DNA from: JAFGOG01 sp034429215
GTDB lineage: Bacteria > Chloroflexota > Anaerolineae > JAAYZQ01
Direction of reading: 5' to 3'
DNA: 64,000 bases
NCBI GenBank assembly: GCA_034429215.1
Contig: DAOUGI010000097.1
Span: forward strand, 62,001 to 126,000
Shown here: in pieces, positions 17,534-26,352 of the stretch
Layout of the letters: every line of letters starts with the position of its first letter
Numbering within the stretch: position 1 is the first letter of the stretch
The notes under the pieces: model-generated
What the model was told of the DNA's origin: nothing
The model's input: only the letters and a program-made list of their open reading frames with translations
Database searches by the model: none
Position numbers and translations under genes: made by a program

Positions 17534-18343
17534 TCATACCACAGCCGGGATATCCCGCCTGCGGTACAGCACGTAACTGCCCACCACCGCGATCGCGATC
17601 ACCACCACACTGATCAGCACCAGCGGCGTGTCCCAGGCCCGGTTCTGCACGATATAGTTCGGCTCAAAGTGCTTGAACGGGGTGAGCTTTTCCAGCGCGC
17701 TCTCGCCGAGCAGGTCGCCAAAAACGCTCAGCACGTACATCCCAAATCCCAGCGCCATCGCATAGGGCGTCACGCTCCTGATCCGCTTCACCAGCAGCGA
17801 GATCACCAGCCCCACGCTCAGAAAGAACAGTTGGAACGGCACGATGCTCGCCAGCAGCACCGCCAGCGCCCCGGCGTCATACGCCTTGCTCCCTTTGAAC
17901 AGGCTGATAAACACAAAACAACTGACCCACACCACCACGTCGGTGATGAGCAGGCCGCACAGCGCGGCCAGCAGCTTGCTGGTCAGGATCTTGACCCGCC
18001 CCACCGGTTTGGCCAGCAGAAAATCGGCCGTCCACTCCCTCTCTTCGACCGACACCAGTGAAAATCCATAGTTCGCTGCCTGGATCGCCAGGCAGAGCTG
18101 GACAAACAGAAACACAAAGCCGAAATAGCCCAGCACCTCCGCCAGGTTCATTCCCTTGATCCCAAAGGCGGTCAGCAGCGCCTCCGGGAAATTGGCAAAC
18201 ATGTCGTTCATCAGCTCGGCCTGATCGGCGAAAGAGGAGAACATCGACATATAGAGCAATATCAGCGCCGCCACCGCCACCGACCAGGTGATCACCGATC
18301 TCAGCCGCATCTTGAACTCTTGTTTAAAGATGTTATTAGCCAT
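17534..18343 (-). CDS. ABC-2-type transporter permease
   Basis: This 269-residue protein begins MANNIFKQEFKMRLRS and has six spans with the coupling segment VEEREWTADFLLAKPVGRVK. It ends SYVLYRRRDIPAVV. It resembles the following permease in layout, so the two probably form a heterodimeric channel. The start at 18343 was chosen because GGG stands eight bases before it; an ATG at 18349 is too close to that box. It begins ten bases after the ATPase gene ends. Confidence 0.85.
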   Translation of the reverse strand: MANNIFKQEFKMRLRSVITWSVAVAALILLYMSMFSSFADQAELMNDMFANFPEALLTAFGIKGMNLAEVLGYFGFVFLFVQLCLAIQAANYGFSLVSVEEREWTADFLLAKPVGRVKILTSKLLAALCGLLITDVVVWVSCFVFISLFKGSKAYDAGALAVLLASIVPFQLFFLSVGLVISLLVKRIRSVTPYAMALGFGMYVLSVFGDLLGESALEKLTPFKHFEPNYIVQNRAWDTPLVLISVVVIAIAVVGSYVLYRRRDIPAVV

Positions 18344-18353
18344 GGTCATCACC

Positions 18354-19226
18354 CTATTCGTAATAGTGCATGAAAATCTCTTCCAAGGTCGGCTCTTCAA
18401 TCGTCACGTCCGAGACCGTTATCCCCCCGATCCTCTGCATGACCGCGTTGACGTCGCCCTTGAAGAAAAAGCGGACGGTGCTGTTGTGCTGCTCCAGGTT
18501 GGTCACCCCCGGCATGTCGAAATAAGCCCCGTCGACGTCGCCGGCCACCACCCGCACCTTCTTGTAATTGTTCTGTTGCAGCGTGCGGATATCGGCGATC
18601 TCCACGATCTTGCCCTCCCGGATGATCGCCACCCGGTTGCACATCCGCTGCACCTCGCTCAGGATGTGCGACGAGAAAAAGACGGTCACCCCCTGCTGGT
18701 TCTCCTCCCGGATCAGCTCGAACGATTTGCGCTGCATCAGTGGGTCCAGCCCGGCAGTCGGCTCGTCCAGGAAGAGCAGCTTTGGCCGGTGCAGCAGCCC
18801 CTGCACGATGCCCACCTTCTTCCTGTTCCCGTACGACAGGTCCTCGATCCGCCGGTTCAGCTCCAGCTCCATCTCCTCGGCCAGTTCGTGCATCCGCTTG
18901 GTGTTATCCCCTGGGTAAAAACTGGCCGAGTACTTGAGCAGGTCGATCACCTTCATCCGGTCATAGTAAAACACCTCCGAAGGCAAATACCCGATCTGTT
19001 GCCTCAGCTCCGGTCCGTACTGGATGCAGTCCTTGCCGAAAATCGTCGCGCTCCCGCTCGTCGGGTGGATCAGCGACAACAGCAGCCGGATCGTCGTCGA
19101 CTTGCCCGCCCCGTTCGGCCCGATGAACCCAAAGATCTCCCCCTCCTCCACCTGGAACGACAGGTCGATGATCCCCCGCGCCTTCCCATAATACTTGGTC
19201 AGGTGGTTGACTTCGATGACACTCAT
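18354..19226 (-). CDS. ABC transporter ATP-binding protein (ABC-2 exporter type)
   Basis: The 290-residue ATPase has Walker A GPNGAGKST, the Q-loop QQIGYLPSE, the signature LSYGNRKKV (LSGGQ variant), Walker B LLFLDEPTAGLDP and the H-loop SSHI. The C-terminal extension of about 80 residues ends PTLEEIFMHYYE, as in NatA/BcrA-type ATPases. It is the first gene of a seven-gene minus-strand run down to 14309. An AGGAGGGGG box precedes the ATG. I found no convincing promoter in 19227-19284. Confidence 0.92.
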   Translation of the reverse strand: MSVIEVNHLTKYYGKARGIIDLSFQVEEGEIFGFIGPNGAGKSTTIRLLLSLIHPTSGSATIFGKDCIQYGPELRQQIGYLPSEVFYYDRMKVIDLLKYSASFYPGDNTKRMHELAEEMELELNRRIEDLSYGNRKKVGIVQGLLHRPKLLFLDEPTAGLDPLMQRKSFELIREENQQGVTVFFSSHILSEVQRMCNRVAIIREGKIVEIADIRTLQQNNYKKVRVVAGDVDGAYFDMPGVTNLEQHNSTVRFFFKGDVNAVMQRIGGITVSDVTIEEPTLEEIFMHYYE

Positions 19227-19284
19227 AGACCCCCTCCTTTATCTAGTCTGAACACTTGCCCTTCAGCTCGGCGACACTCCGCAA

Positions 19285-19315
19285 CAAAAACCTGGCGGCC
19301 CCACGACCGCCAGGT
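19285..19315 (-). terminator. Rho-independent terminator of the macro-KAP gene
   Basis: On the minus strand ACCTGGCGG pairs with CCGCCAGGT around an eight-base loop and is followed directly by TTTTTG. It stands between the macro-KAP gene and the ABC operon. Confidence 0.7.
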
Positions 19316-19440
19316 CACATTTTGCATCCCAACAGCGCCCTTGTCAAGTTCTCTTGGCGCATTGATACTCCATCCAACCCTCTCTCCCCTCGCTCTCCAT
19401 CCTCCCCTATTATCTGCGTAAACCTGCGTCTATCTGCGTC

Positions 19441-22440
19441 CTAAACCTTCTCCCCCACCGTAGGCGTGGGATCCCCCACGAACGAGAATGACCGCGCCAG
19501 GTCCAGCGACCGCACATCCACCCCGGCCAGCGTCATCGTCTCCGGGATCGCCTTTTTGACATCCTCCATCAACTGCGTCCCCCACGCCTCCAGGTGCTGG
19601 TTGAGCGCCCGGTGCCTCCCCAGGAACTCTTCGAACATCTTGTGCCACGTATCCCCTTGGCCCACGTCGCTCTGCCGCCTCACATCGATCTCCACAAACG
19701 CGTCGCGCATCACTTGCGGATACCGCGCCGACAGCGCCAGCAGCGCCGTCACCGTCTGCACCACCTCCGGGTTGTGCGGGGTGTCGGTCCGGTGCCAAAA
19801 GATCCGCACCAGCTTCATCACATTGCCGATCCGCTTCAGCGCCCGCGGCGTGAGCTGGATGCTCCTGCACACCCGCCCGATCGCCTCATACTCCTCCGGC
19901 GCAAAAGTGATCACCGCTGGCTTGAGCGCCATCTGCCCGATGATCCCCACCGGCTCCTCCGGCTCCTTCTCCGCCGTGAGCTCCAACCCCATCCTCTCCC
20001 TCGCGGGCTGAATCCGCACCTTTTCACCCGCCGCCTGGGTGGGCTCGGCCGCCACCTCCAGCCCCAGCCCTTCCAGGAACACCGTCGCTGCGTCACCCCG
20101 CACCGGCTTGACCCGGTACGACAGCGTCAGGATCTTTTCCACGTAATCCAGCCCTGACGGATCGCCCCCCGGCCGCAAAATCCCCGTGTACACCTTCTCC
20201 AGCGCCCGCGTCACATAGCGCGTATCGATCCCCATCACCACGATGAACAGCTTGGTCTTGAGCAAAAGCTGCACCGACTCGAGCACCTCCACCACCTTAT
20301 CCGGCGGGCAGCGGTCCAGGTCGTCGATGAACAGCACCACCCGCGGCTGGCCGCGGGGGAACAGCGCCTGCTTTTGCTTCGCCACCTCGTCGCGGTCCTC
20401 CCGGTGGATATACAGCGCGTCGGTCAGCTCCTGCAGATCGCACTCTACACAGTGCATCAGCCCAAGCTGGCTCTCGTACGAGCCCTCCTCCAGCCGCGCC
20501 TGCACAAACTCCAACACCGACCGGTGCCGCGACGTCAGGCCCACCCGCTGCTCCCGCCACTGCACCCTGGCTTCCAGGTCCGCCACCTTCTGGCGCGCTT
20601 CGCGAATCTCGGCCGGCTCGGGCAGAGGGCGCTCCCCGGCCTCGATCCGAGCCTGCTCCGCCTCGACCCCCGCCCGGTACCTCGCCCGGACCCCATCCAG
20701 CTCCTTGCGCACCCGCCCCAACGCCCTCAGCCAGCCGGCCGCCACCGTGGCCGCCGCCACGATCCACGACGGCACTTCCCAAGCCGCCTGCTCCAGCGCC
20801 AGCGGCAGGATAAAGGCGACTGCGGCAAAGGCCAAAAAAGCCACCGTCTCCGGCCAGTGCCGGAGGGCATTCTTGCCCGCGTCCCACAGCCCGGGCGCCA
20901 CCCGTTCCAGCTCCCTGAGCTGGTCCGCATCCTCGGCGGCCAGCCGCGCCTCCAGCTTCTTCCACCCCCAATCCGACAGCACCGCCTTCAGGCTGCTCCT
21001 TACCGGCGCCCAGGCCACCCTGACCGCCTGCTCCTTGCGCGCCTGCGCCAGCTTCTTCTCCAGCTCGCTCTTGGCCTCTGCCAGGTCGCTCCGCTCCTTG
21101 TCCAGCGCCGCCGTCTCGGCCTCGGTCCGCTCCCGCAAATAGGTCCACAGCGCGTCGGCGGTAAGCTCGCCCTTCCGCCAGCGATTCACCACCTCCCTGC
21201 CGATCCCCGTCTCCAGCAGCCGGCTCTGGGCCTCCTCCTCCGCCGCGTACAGCACCGGCCACAACCGGTGATCCTCCTCCAGCAGGACCCTCTTCCTCAG
21301 ATCCTCCTTCGAGACCGGCGTGGCCTTCCTCTCCTCCTCCGGTCCCGCCGCCCTTTGCTCCTCGAACCTGATCTGTGCCAGTGTGTCGGCCAGCCGCGCC
21401 TCCAGCGTGAGCTGCCGGCTCAGCTCGAAAAAGATCGTGTGCATCAGGCTGGCCCATAGGCTCGACTTGGCATAAGTCCACGCGTTGAACCGGATCAGGT
21501 ACACGTGGCCCACGTAGGGCGTGTCGGGTCGCTTGTCCAGGTCGGCCGGCCAACCAGGGCTGGCCAGCCCGCGGATCTCCATCATCCTCCGCCGCATCAG
21601 GTTCATCACCGTCGTCTTGCCGCTGCCCCAGCCGCCCAAAATGCCCACCGCCAGCGGCGGCTCTACCTTCTCCAGCAGCAGCGCCTCGGCCAGCGCTCCC
21701 ACCTCGTCCCCGATATTCAACAGGTCCTGCTCGGCCGGCTGGTCGCTCACCAGCCGCTGCGGCAGCGTGTTCTTTAGCAGGTTCGCGCTCTCCTGGATCG
21801 CCTCGAACGTCGGCTTGTCCAGCGTCGTCAGCGTGACCTCTGCCATCGACCCCGGCTCCAGCCGCATCAGCGCGTCGTGCACCCCGCGCACCATCGCTTC
21901 GGCCACCTGGACGCCCTTGGTCTTGAATGCGCCGGCCCCGGTGCCCAGCATCGGCAGCGCCAGGCGCCGCACCCCCGCCTGCGCCGCCGTCTCCACCACC
22001 GCTTCGGCTACCTGCCGCGCCTCCCTCGCATCGGTCAGGCCGCCCACCGTGGCGGCGATGGCATGAAAGCGTCCCGGCTTGTCACCCGGACCGCGCGGCG
22101 CGTTCGGCAGCAGCGCCGCCCTCACCTCGTCGTCCAGCACCACCGCCACCGGCTTGAGCGGCTCGATCCTCCCCCCTGACTGCTTCTCAATCGCCTCGAT
22201 CAGCCTGCCCCACAGCTCCTCGCCAAGCACCCCCTTGATCGCCTGGGCCATCTTCCCATACGAGCCTGCCTCCACCCCCATCGGGATCGCCAGCCCATCC
22301 ACCGGCAGGTGCCACGGCTGCACCTTCCGGCTGACCAGGCTGGCGCACGCTTCGACCTCATTGACCTTGAACAACAGCACCCGGTTGGGGATGATCGGAC
22401 GGTCCTGTCTGGACGACGAATCAACCTGCGACTTTTCCAT
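19441..22440 (-). CDS. Macro-domain/KAP P-loop NTPase fusion protein
   Basis: This 999-residue protein joins two modules. Residues about 45-215 look like a macro (ADP-ribose-binding) domain: VDGLAIPMG, RFHAIAATVGG, LALPMLGTGAGAF, then the closing VTLTTLDKPTF helix. The KAP NTPase follows, with Walker A GGWGSGKTT near 270, FNAWTYAKSSLWASL after it, a coiled coil, two membrane spans near 533-575, and Walker B VLFIDDLDRCPPDK near 704. KAP NTPases insert membrane helices in exactly this place. The canonical NAAN of macro domains is not seen, so ligand binding is uncertain. The start at 22440 follows GGGAGGG. The gene stands alone with its own promoter and terminator. The family includes phage-defence and membrane-signalling ATPases; the role here is unknown. 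Confidence 0.8.
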   Translation of the reverse strand: MEKSQVDSSSRQDRPIIPNRVLLFKVNEVEACASLVSRKVQPWHLPVDGLAIPMGVEAGSYGKMAQAIKGVLGEELWGRLIEAIEKQSGGRIEPLKPVAVVLDDEVRAALLPNAPRGPGDKPGRFHAIAATVGGLTDAREARQVAEAVVETAAQAGVRRLALPMLGTGAGAFKTKGVQVAEAMVRGVHDALMRLEPGSMAEVTLTTLDKPTFEAIQESANLLKNTLPQRLVSDQPAEQDLLNIGDEVGALAEALLLEKVEPPLAVGILGGWGSGKTTVMNLMRRRMMEIRGLASPGWPADLDKRPDTPYVGHVYLIRFNAWTYAKSSLWASLMHTIFFELSRQLTLEARLADTLAQIRFEEQRAAGPEEERKATPVSKEDLRKRVLLEEDHRLWPVLYAAEEEAQSRLLETGIGREVVNRWRKGELTADALWTYLRERTEAETAALDKERSDLAEAKSELEKKLAQARKEQAVRVAWAPVRSSLKAVLSDWGWKKLEARLAAEDADQLRELERVAPGLWDAGKNALRHWPETVAFLAFAAVAFILPLALEQAAWEVPSWIVAAATVAAGWLRALGRVRKELDGVRARYRAGVEAEQARIEAGERPLPEPAEIREARQKVADLEARVQWREQRVGLTSRHRSVLEFVQARLEEGSYESQLGLMHCVECDLQELTDALYIHREDRDEVAKQKQALFPRGQPRVVLFIDDLDRCPPDKVVEVLESVQLLLKTKLFIVVMGIDTRYVTRALEKVYTGILRPGGDPSGLDYVEKILTLSYRVKPVRGDAATVFLEGLGLEVAAEPTQAAGEKVRIQPARERMGLELTAEKEPEEPVGIIGQMALKPAVITFAPEEYEAIGRVCRSIQLTPRALKRIGNVMKLVRIFWHRTDTPHNPEVVQTVTALLALSARYPQVMRDAFVEIDVRRQSDVGQGDTWHKMFEEFLGRHRALNQHLEAWGTQLMEDVKKAIPETMTLAGVDVRSLDLARSFSFVGDPTPTVGEKV

Positions 22441-22466
22441 CTCGACAGCCCTCCCTTCTCCCCTCC

Positions 22467-22495
22467 ATTTTATCACCAACGCCACCCACCGTCAA
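22467..22495 (-). promoter_or_regulatory. Promoter of the macro-KAP gene
   Basis: TTGACG and TAAAAT with a 17-bp spacer on the minus strand, about 27 bases before the ATG at 22440. Confidence 0.65.
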
Positions 22496-22525
22496 TACCC
22501 TTCCCGACCTCACTTTCCTCTCTCC

Positions 22526-22554
22526 TTGCCCGTTTCCCCTGATCGTGCTAAAAT
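22526..22554 (+). promoter_or_regulatory. Promoter of the GNAT gene
   Basis: TTGCCC and TAAAAT with a 17-bp spacer and an upstream TGC. It is divergent from the macro-KAP promoter 30 bp away. Confidence 0.65.
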
Positions 22555-22597
22555 CACCGTGCTTCCAGCGATCGAATACCGTTCAGGAGATCGAAAC

Positions 22598-23098
22598 ATG
22601 CCGGATGACCAAAACAGGCCAACGCTCGCCGAGCCCATCCCAGACATCCACTTTGTGCGCATCACCGCCGGCACCCTTGAGCAGGTCTGCAAGCTGAGCG
22701 AGACCCTCACCCCTGCCCAGCATAACATGGTGGCCGACAACGTCCACTCGATCGCCGAGGCCCACTTTTCCGCCGGCGCCTGGTTTCGCGCCATCCACAA
22801 CGGCGACACCCCCATCGGCTTTATCATGACCCACACCGGCTCAGACTATGAAGACGGCATCGACTGTCCAGGCGTCTTCCTGTGGCGGTTCATGATCGCC
22901 GGTCCCTACCAGGGCAAGGGCTACGGCAGGCTGGCGTTGGAAAAGCTCATCCAGCACCTGAAAGCCATGGGCATCCCCGTGCTCTACACCAGTTGCGGCC
23001 AGGGTGAGGGCAGCCCCGAGGGTTTTTACCGCAAAATGGGCTTTACTGCCACCGGCGACCACTACGGTCACGAAATCGAGCTAATCCTCCACCTGTAA
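22598..23098 (+). CDS. GNAT N-acetyltransferase, polyamine acetyltransferase-like (BltD/PaiA type)
   Basis: The 166-residue protein has the N-terminal pattern of diamine and spermidine acetyltransferases (TPAQHNMVADNVHSIAEA) and the acetyl-CoA pyrophosphate loop GPYQGKGYGRLAL, then YRKMGF near the end. These enzymes acetylate polyamines or related amines with acetyl-CoA. The start at 22598 follows AGGAGATCG; the longer frame is a shadow of the macro-KAP gene. It converges on the molybdoenzyme gene with a ten-base gap. Confidence 0.85.
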   Translation: MPDDQNRPTLAEPIPDIHFVRITAGTLEQVCKLSETLTPAQHNMVADNVHSIAEAHFSAGAWFRAIHNGDTPIGFIMTHTGSDYEDGIDCPGVFLWRFMIAGPYQGKGYGRLALEKLIQHLKAMGIPVLYTSCGQGEGSPEGFYRKMGFTATGDHYGHEIELILHL

Positions 23099-23108
23099 GC
23101 CCGCCCTC

Positions 23109-25202
23109 TCATCCCCTCTCTACCTCTACCTGCACCGAGTGGGTGCGCGGCCCCTGGCTTGGCAGCGTCGGCTCTGTGCTCGTCAGCACGTTGGTGCATC
23201 CCGCCGTCTCAGTGCCCTCCGTGTCGAAAACCGGCCACGTCCCCTGCAACAGGCTCGCCACCCCCGGCATAATCTCCTCGCTGACCCGCGCCGCGATCCG
23301 CATCCGTCCCTGCCGGCTGCGCACCACCGCCGCGTCCCCATCGGCGATCATCCGCGCCGCCGCGTCGGCCGGGTTCAGCCACATCACCTGCGGCGTCCTG
23401 CTCTTGAACCACTCGATCGTCTCATACTGCGAATGGGTCCGAAAGCGGGCGTGGGGCGTCACCAGCCACAGCGGATAGGCCGGGTCGGGCGCCGCCATCC
23501 GGCACGTCGGCGCCGCCGGAAAGCCGGTCGACGCATACGCCTCAGACGAAATCTCCACCTTGCCCGACGGCGTCTTGAGCGGGTGCGCCTCTGGATCGAG
23601 CGCGAACTCGCTCAGCCCCACCCGGGCCTGGTCCGCCCCCCAATAGATGCCCGTCCGCCGGAACGTCTCGACGTCGGTCACCTCCGACTCGGCCAGGAAC
23701 CGCTCCAGCCACTCCCCCTCGCTCCGCCCCTCCGAAAAAGCGCTGCCCAGCCCCATCCGCTCCGCCAACTCGCAGAAAATGGCATAATCGTTGCGCGTCT
23801 CTCCTACCGGCTCCACCGCCCGGTTGGAATAGAGCAGATAGTTGCCGCCTGCCGGAAAGACGATATCCTCCCGCTCCAGGAACGTCGTTGCCGGGAGCAC
23901 CACGTCGCACTGTTGCGCCGTAGGGGTCAGCGCATAATCGTGGCACACGCTAAACTCCACCTGCCCGAACGCGCGCAGGCTCTTGTGCAGGTCGCTGCCC
24001 TGCACCACGTAATTATTGCCCACGCTGTAGATCGCCCGGATGTCGGCCGGATAGCCGCCCCGCCGGCCCTCCAGCACCGCGTCAGGCCAGCGGACCACCG
24101 GGATCGACGCCCCTGCCGGGTTGGCCGGCGCCTCCATCCGCCCCATCCGTGGGACGGGCAGCTTGCCCCACGTCAACGCCCCGCTCGACCCGCCCGGCTG
24201 CCCCAGGTTGCCGGTGGCCACCTGCAGCGCGATCGCCAGCCGGATCGCCTCCTCTCCTCCCACCGTGCGCTGAATCGACAACCCCGGGATCAGCGCCGTG
24301 GGATGCGCCCGGCCATAGGCCAGCGCCAGCTCGCGGATCAGCCCTTCCGGCGTGCCGCACACCTTCTCGGCCCAGGCCGGCGTCCTGGCCGTCCCGTCCT
24401 CCTCGCCCAACACCCGCCGCTCCAGCTCCTCGAACCCCCTGCTGTGCGCCTCCACAAAAGGCCGGTCCACCAGCCCTTCCTCCAGCAGCACGTACAACAC
24501 CGCCATCATCAGCGCCGCGTCACCGCCGGGCCGGACCGGGATCCACCGCGCATCCAGCCTGCTCGCCGTCGCCGAACGGCGCGGATCGACGACGATCACC
24601 TCCGTCCCCCGCCGGCGCGCCTCCTCGATATAGAACTCGGTCTCGCACCCCAGCCGAGTGTCGGTCACGTTGGCGCCCCACAGGATGATCAGCTTGGAGC
24701 GCCGCACCGTCGCCGCGTCGATACCGGCCAGGTTGGTGCCCAGCACGAACGGCGTCACGAAATCGGCCGCCGCCGAGCTATAGCCGCCGGTGATCTCTGT
24801 ATAGCCTCCCAGCAGCCCCAGAAACCGCTTTGTCAGCCGCTGCGTGCTGTGCAGCGCCCCCCGGCCTGAAGCGAACCCGGCCAGCGCCAGGATCGAGCCG
24901 GCCCCGTGCCGCCCCTGCACCTCGGACAGCCTGCCGGCCACCAACTCCAGCGCCTCCGGCCATTCTGCCTCCCGGAACCGCCCCGATCCCCGCTCCCCCA
25001 CCCGCACCAGTGGCTTCAGGATCCGGTCCGGCGCGTACACCACCCGCGGCATCTCAAACCCGCGCGGGCAGCCCCGCATCGCCCGGCCGCCCAGCCGGTT
25101 GTTCCGCACCCGGACCACCCGCCCGTCCCTCACCACCGCCTCCAGCGGGCAGCCCCCGCCGCAGTCCTTGTTGCACGTCACTGCCACCGCCGCTTCCCTC
25201 AT
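23109..25202 (-). CDS. Molybdopterin oxidoreductase, DMSO-reductase family catalytic subunit
   Basis: The 697-residue enzyme starts with a [4Fe-4S] motif CNKDCGGGC and a fourth Cys in MRGCPRG. Then come bis-MGD-binding segments (LIILWGANVTDT, VIVVDPRRSATA) and a Ser-rich candidate metal-ligand stretch, GGYSSAAADF. It ends in the molydopterin dinucleotide-binding barrel (QGTWPVFDTEG region). No Tat signal precedes the cluster, so it is probably cytoplasmic. No iron-sulfur or membrane-anchor subunit lies nearby, so its electron partner is unknown. The start at 25202 follows GGAGGTGA. The substrate could be an S- or N-oxide. Confidence 0.88.
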   Translation of the reverse strand: MREAAVAVTCNKDCGGGCPLEAVVRDGRVVRVRNNRLGGRAMRGCPRGFEMPRVVYAPDRILKPLVRVGERGSGRFREAEWPEALELVAGRLSEVQGRHGAGSILALAGFASGRGALHSTQRLTKRFLGLLGGYTEITGGYSSAAADFVTPFVLGTNLAGIDAATVRRSKLIILWGANVTDTRLGCETEFYIEEARRRGTEVIVVDPRRSATASRLDARWIPVRPGGDAALMMAVLYVLLEEGLVDRPFVEAHSRGFEELERRVLGEEDGTARTPAWAEKVCGTPEGLIRELALAYGRAHPTALIPGLSIQRTVGGEEAIRLAIALQVATGNLGQPGGSSGALTWGKLPVPRMGRMEAPANPAGASIPVVRWPDAVLEGRRGGYPADIRAIYSVGNNYVVQGSDLHKSLRAFGQVEFSVCHDYALTPTAQQCDVVLPATTFLEREDIVFPAGGNYLLYSNRAVEPVGETRNDYAIFCELAERMGLGSAFSEGRSEGEWLERFLAESEVTDVETFRRTGIYWGADQARVGLSEFALDPEAHPLKTPSGKVEISSEAYASTGFPAAPTCRMAAPDPAYPLWLVTPHARFRTHSQYETIEWFKSRTPQVMWLNPADAAARMIADGDAAVVRSRQGRMRIAARVSEEIMPGVASLLQGTWPVFDTEGTETAGCTNVLTSTEPTLPSQGPRTHSVQVEVERG

Positions 25203-25253
25203 CTCCGGCTCACCTCCGGTCTGTTGTAGGGGCATCCCCCACTTTTGTGCCCC

Positions 25254-25282
25254 AGAGTACCCGACTCTCCCCACTTTGTCAA
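25254..25282 (-). promoter_or_regulatory. Promoter of the molybdoenzyme gene
   Basis: TTGACA and TACTCT with a 17-bp spacer on the minus strand, about 50 bases before the start codon. Confidence 0.6.
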
Positions 25283-25437
25283 GCCCTCTCCCACCGTCTC
25301 ACCCCTTTGCCCGAAATCACATATCACAATACCGACCCGGGAAGGCCCGTCACGCGTGGGGTTGATAGACGGGGAGCTTCCTGCCTCGAAAACCCTCTGG
25401 GCCGCAGGTTTGCCTCTTCTCTCCCCCTCACCCCCCC

Positions 25438-25466
25438 TTGCCTTTTCCGCTCGGTTATGTTAATAT
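25438..25466 (+). promoter_or_regulatory. Promoter of the DinB-like gene
   Basis: TTGCCT and TAATAT with a 17-bp spacer. The Shine-Dalgarno GGAGGAAAAG lies at about 25489-25498. Confidence 0.6.
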
Positions 25467-25507
25467 CACATCAACCATCTGGAGGACGGAGGAAAAGATG
25501 CTAGAAA

Positions 25508-25912
25508 ATGAACCAAGGCATCTATCTCGATCGAGGCACATCCTTTTTCGAGACCCTGGAAACCATTTCGGCTGAGGAGGCATCTCGTCCCGTATCGGCC
25601 GGGTGTGCCTGTATTGCCGCCCAGGTGGCCCACGTTCGTTACTACCTAAAAGTCCTTCTGGACGGCTGCCTGCTCAAGAAAAAAATCGACAGACCAGACT
25701 GGCCGTCAAGCTGGCAGCTAAAGCAAGTGACGCCCGATGAATGGCAAGCGCTCAAGCAAGACCTCCGCCACACCCAGCAGAGCGTGTTGGCGGCGATGAA
25801 CGATCTGGATGTCTGGGAGGGCGAGGACGACATTGGCGCTTCCCTTGCCATCCTGGCCCACACCGCCTTTCACTTGGGCCAGATACGACAGTCGCTATGT
25901 GTAGTCAAGTGA
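25508..25912 (+). CDS. DinB-like (YfiT/DinB four-helix bundle) protein
   Basis: The 134-residue protein shows the DinB-superfamily pattern: ETISAEEASRPV, then a first metal-ligand-type His in QVAHVRYYLKVL and the C-terminal HTAFHLGQIRQSL with two further His. These proteins often bind a divalent metal; some act in thiol-dependent detoxification. The N terminus is about 20 residues shorter than usual. The good ribosome-binding site lies before an ATG at 25498 in another frame, which ends after about 24 codons. The DinB start at 25508 may therefore depend on coupled initiation. Confidence 0.75.
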   Translation: MNQGIYLDRGTSFFETLETISAEEASRPVSAGCACIAAQVAHVRYYLKVLLDGCLLKKKIDRPDWPSSWQLKQVTPDEWQALKQDLRHTQQSVLAAMNDLDVWEGEDDIGASLAILAHTAFHLGQIRQSLCVVK

Positions 25913-26340
25913 CCACTCAGGGGCCGCCTTCCAGGAAGCTCCGGGCTTCCTGGAAGGTAGAACAGAATCGCCATGTGGTCGAGCAGTTCTGGGCCGCCAT
26001 GAGCACCAACGACTTTCGCGCCGCCGCCGTCTGGCTGCACGACGACTATCTCCTCGAGTGGCCCCAATCGCTGGAATGCATCCGCGGTCGCGACAATTTT
26101 GTCGCCGTCAACGAGCACTATCCCGCCGCCGGGCCGTGGCGGTTCGTCGTAGAGCGCCTGGTTGCCGGCGAGGACGAGGTGGTCACCGACGTAACGGTCA
26201 CCGACGGCGCCGTCGTCGCCCGGGCCATCACCTTCTCCCGGGTGCGCGACGGCAAGATCGTCCGCCAAACCGAATACTGGCCCGATCCCTACCCGGCGCC
26301 GGCCTGGCGCGCCCAGTGGGTAGAGCCAATCCAGGAATAG
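25897..26340 (+). CDS. NTF2-like (SnoaL-type) protein
   Basis: The domain starts at HVVEQFWAAMSTNDFRAAA and continues with LHDDYLLEWPQS, GRDNFVAVNEHYP and TEYWPDPYPAPAWRAQWVE, a typical compact alpha+beta SnoaL-like fold of about 120 residues. Members can be hydrolases, isomerases or binding proteins; none is indicated here. The ATG at 25897 overlaps the DinB gene by 16 bases, and the 25 codons after it run through a perfect hairpin (25927-25957). The true start may therefore be the GTG at 25975. It is followed by a GNAT gene 12 bases downstream. Confidence 0.75.
   Translation: MCSQVTTQGPPSRKLRASWKVEQNRHVVEQFWAAMSTNDFRAAAVWLHDDYLLEWPQSLECIRGRDNFVAVNEHYPAAGPWRFVVERLVAGEDEVVTDVTVTDGAVVARAITFSRVRDGKIVRQTEYWPDPYPAPAWRAQWVEPIQE
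25927..25957. repeat. 13-bp perfect hairpin between the DinB and NTF2-like domains
   Basis: CCTTCCAGGAAGC at 25927-25939 pairs exactly with GCTTCCTGGAAGG at 25945-25957 around five bases. It begins 15 bases after the DinB stop and has no T-run, so it is more likely a small palindromic repeat or an mRNA stabiliser than a terminator. Confidence 0.6.
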
Positions 26341-26352
26341 GAGGCTATGCTC

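Noticed and set aside
20297..21553. 418-codon frame inside the macro-KAP gene
   Set aside because: Same strand, different frame, Gly/Ala/Arg-rich; the overlapping frame contains the NTPase motifs.
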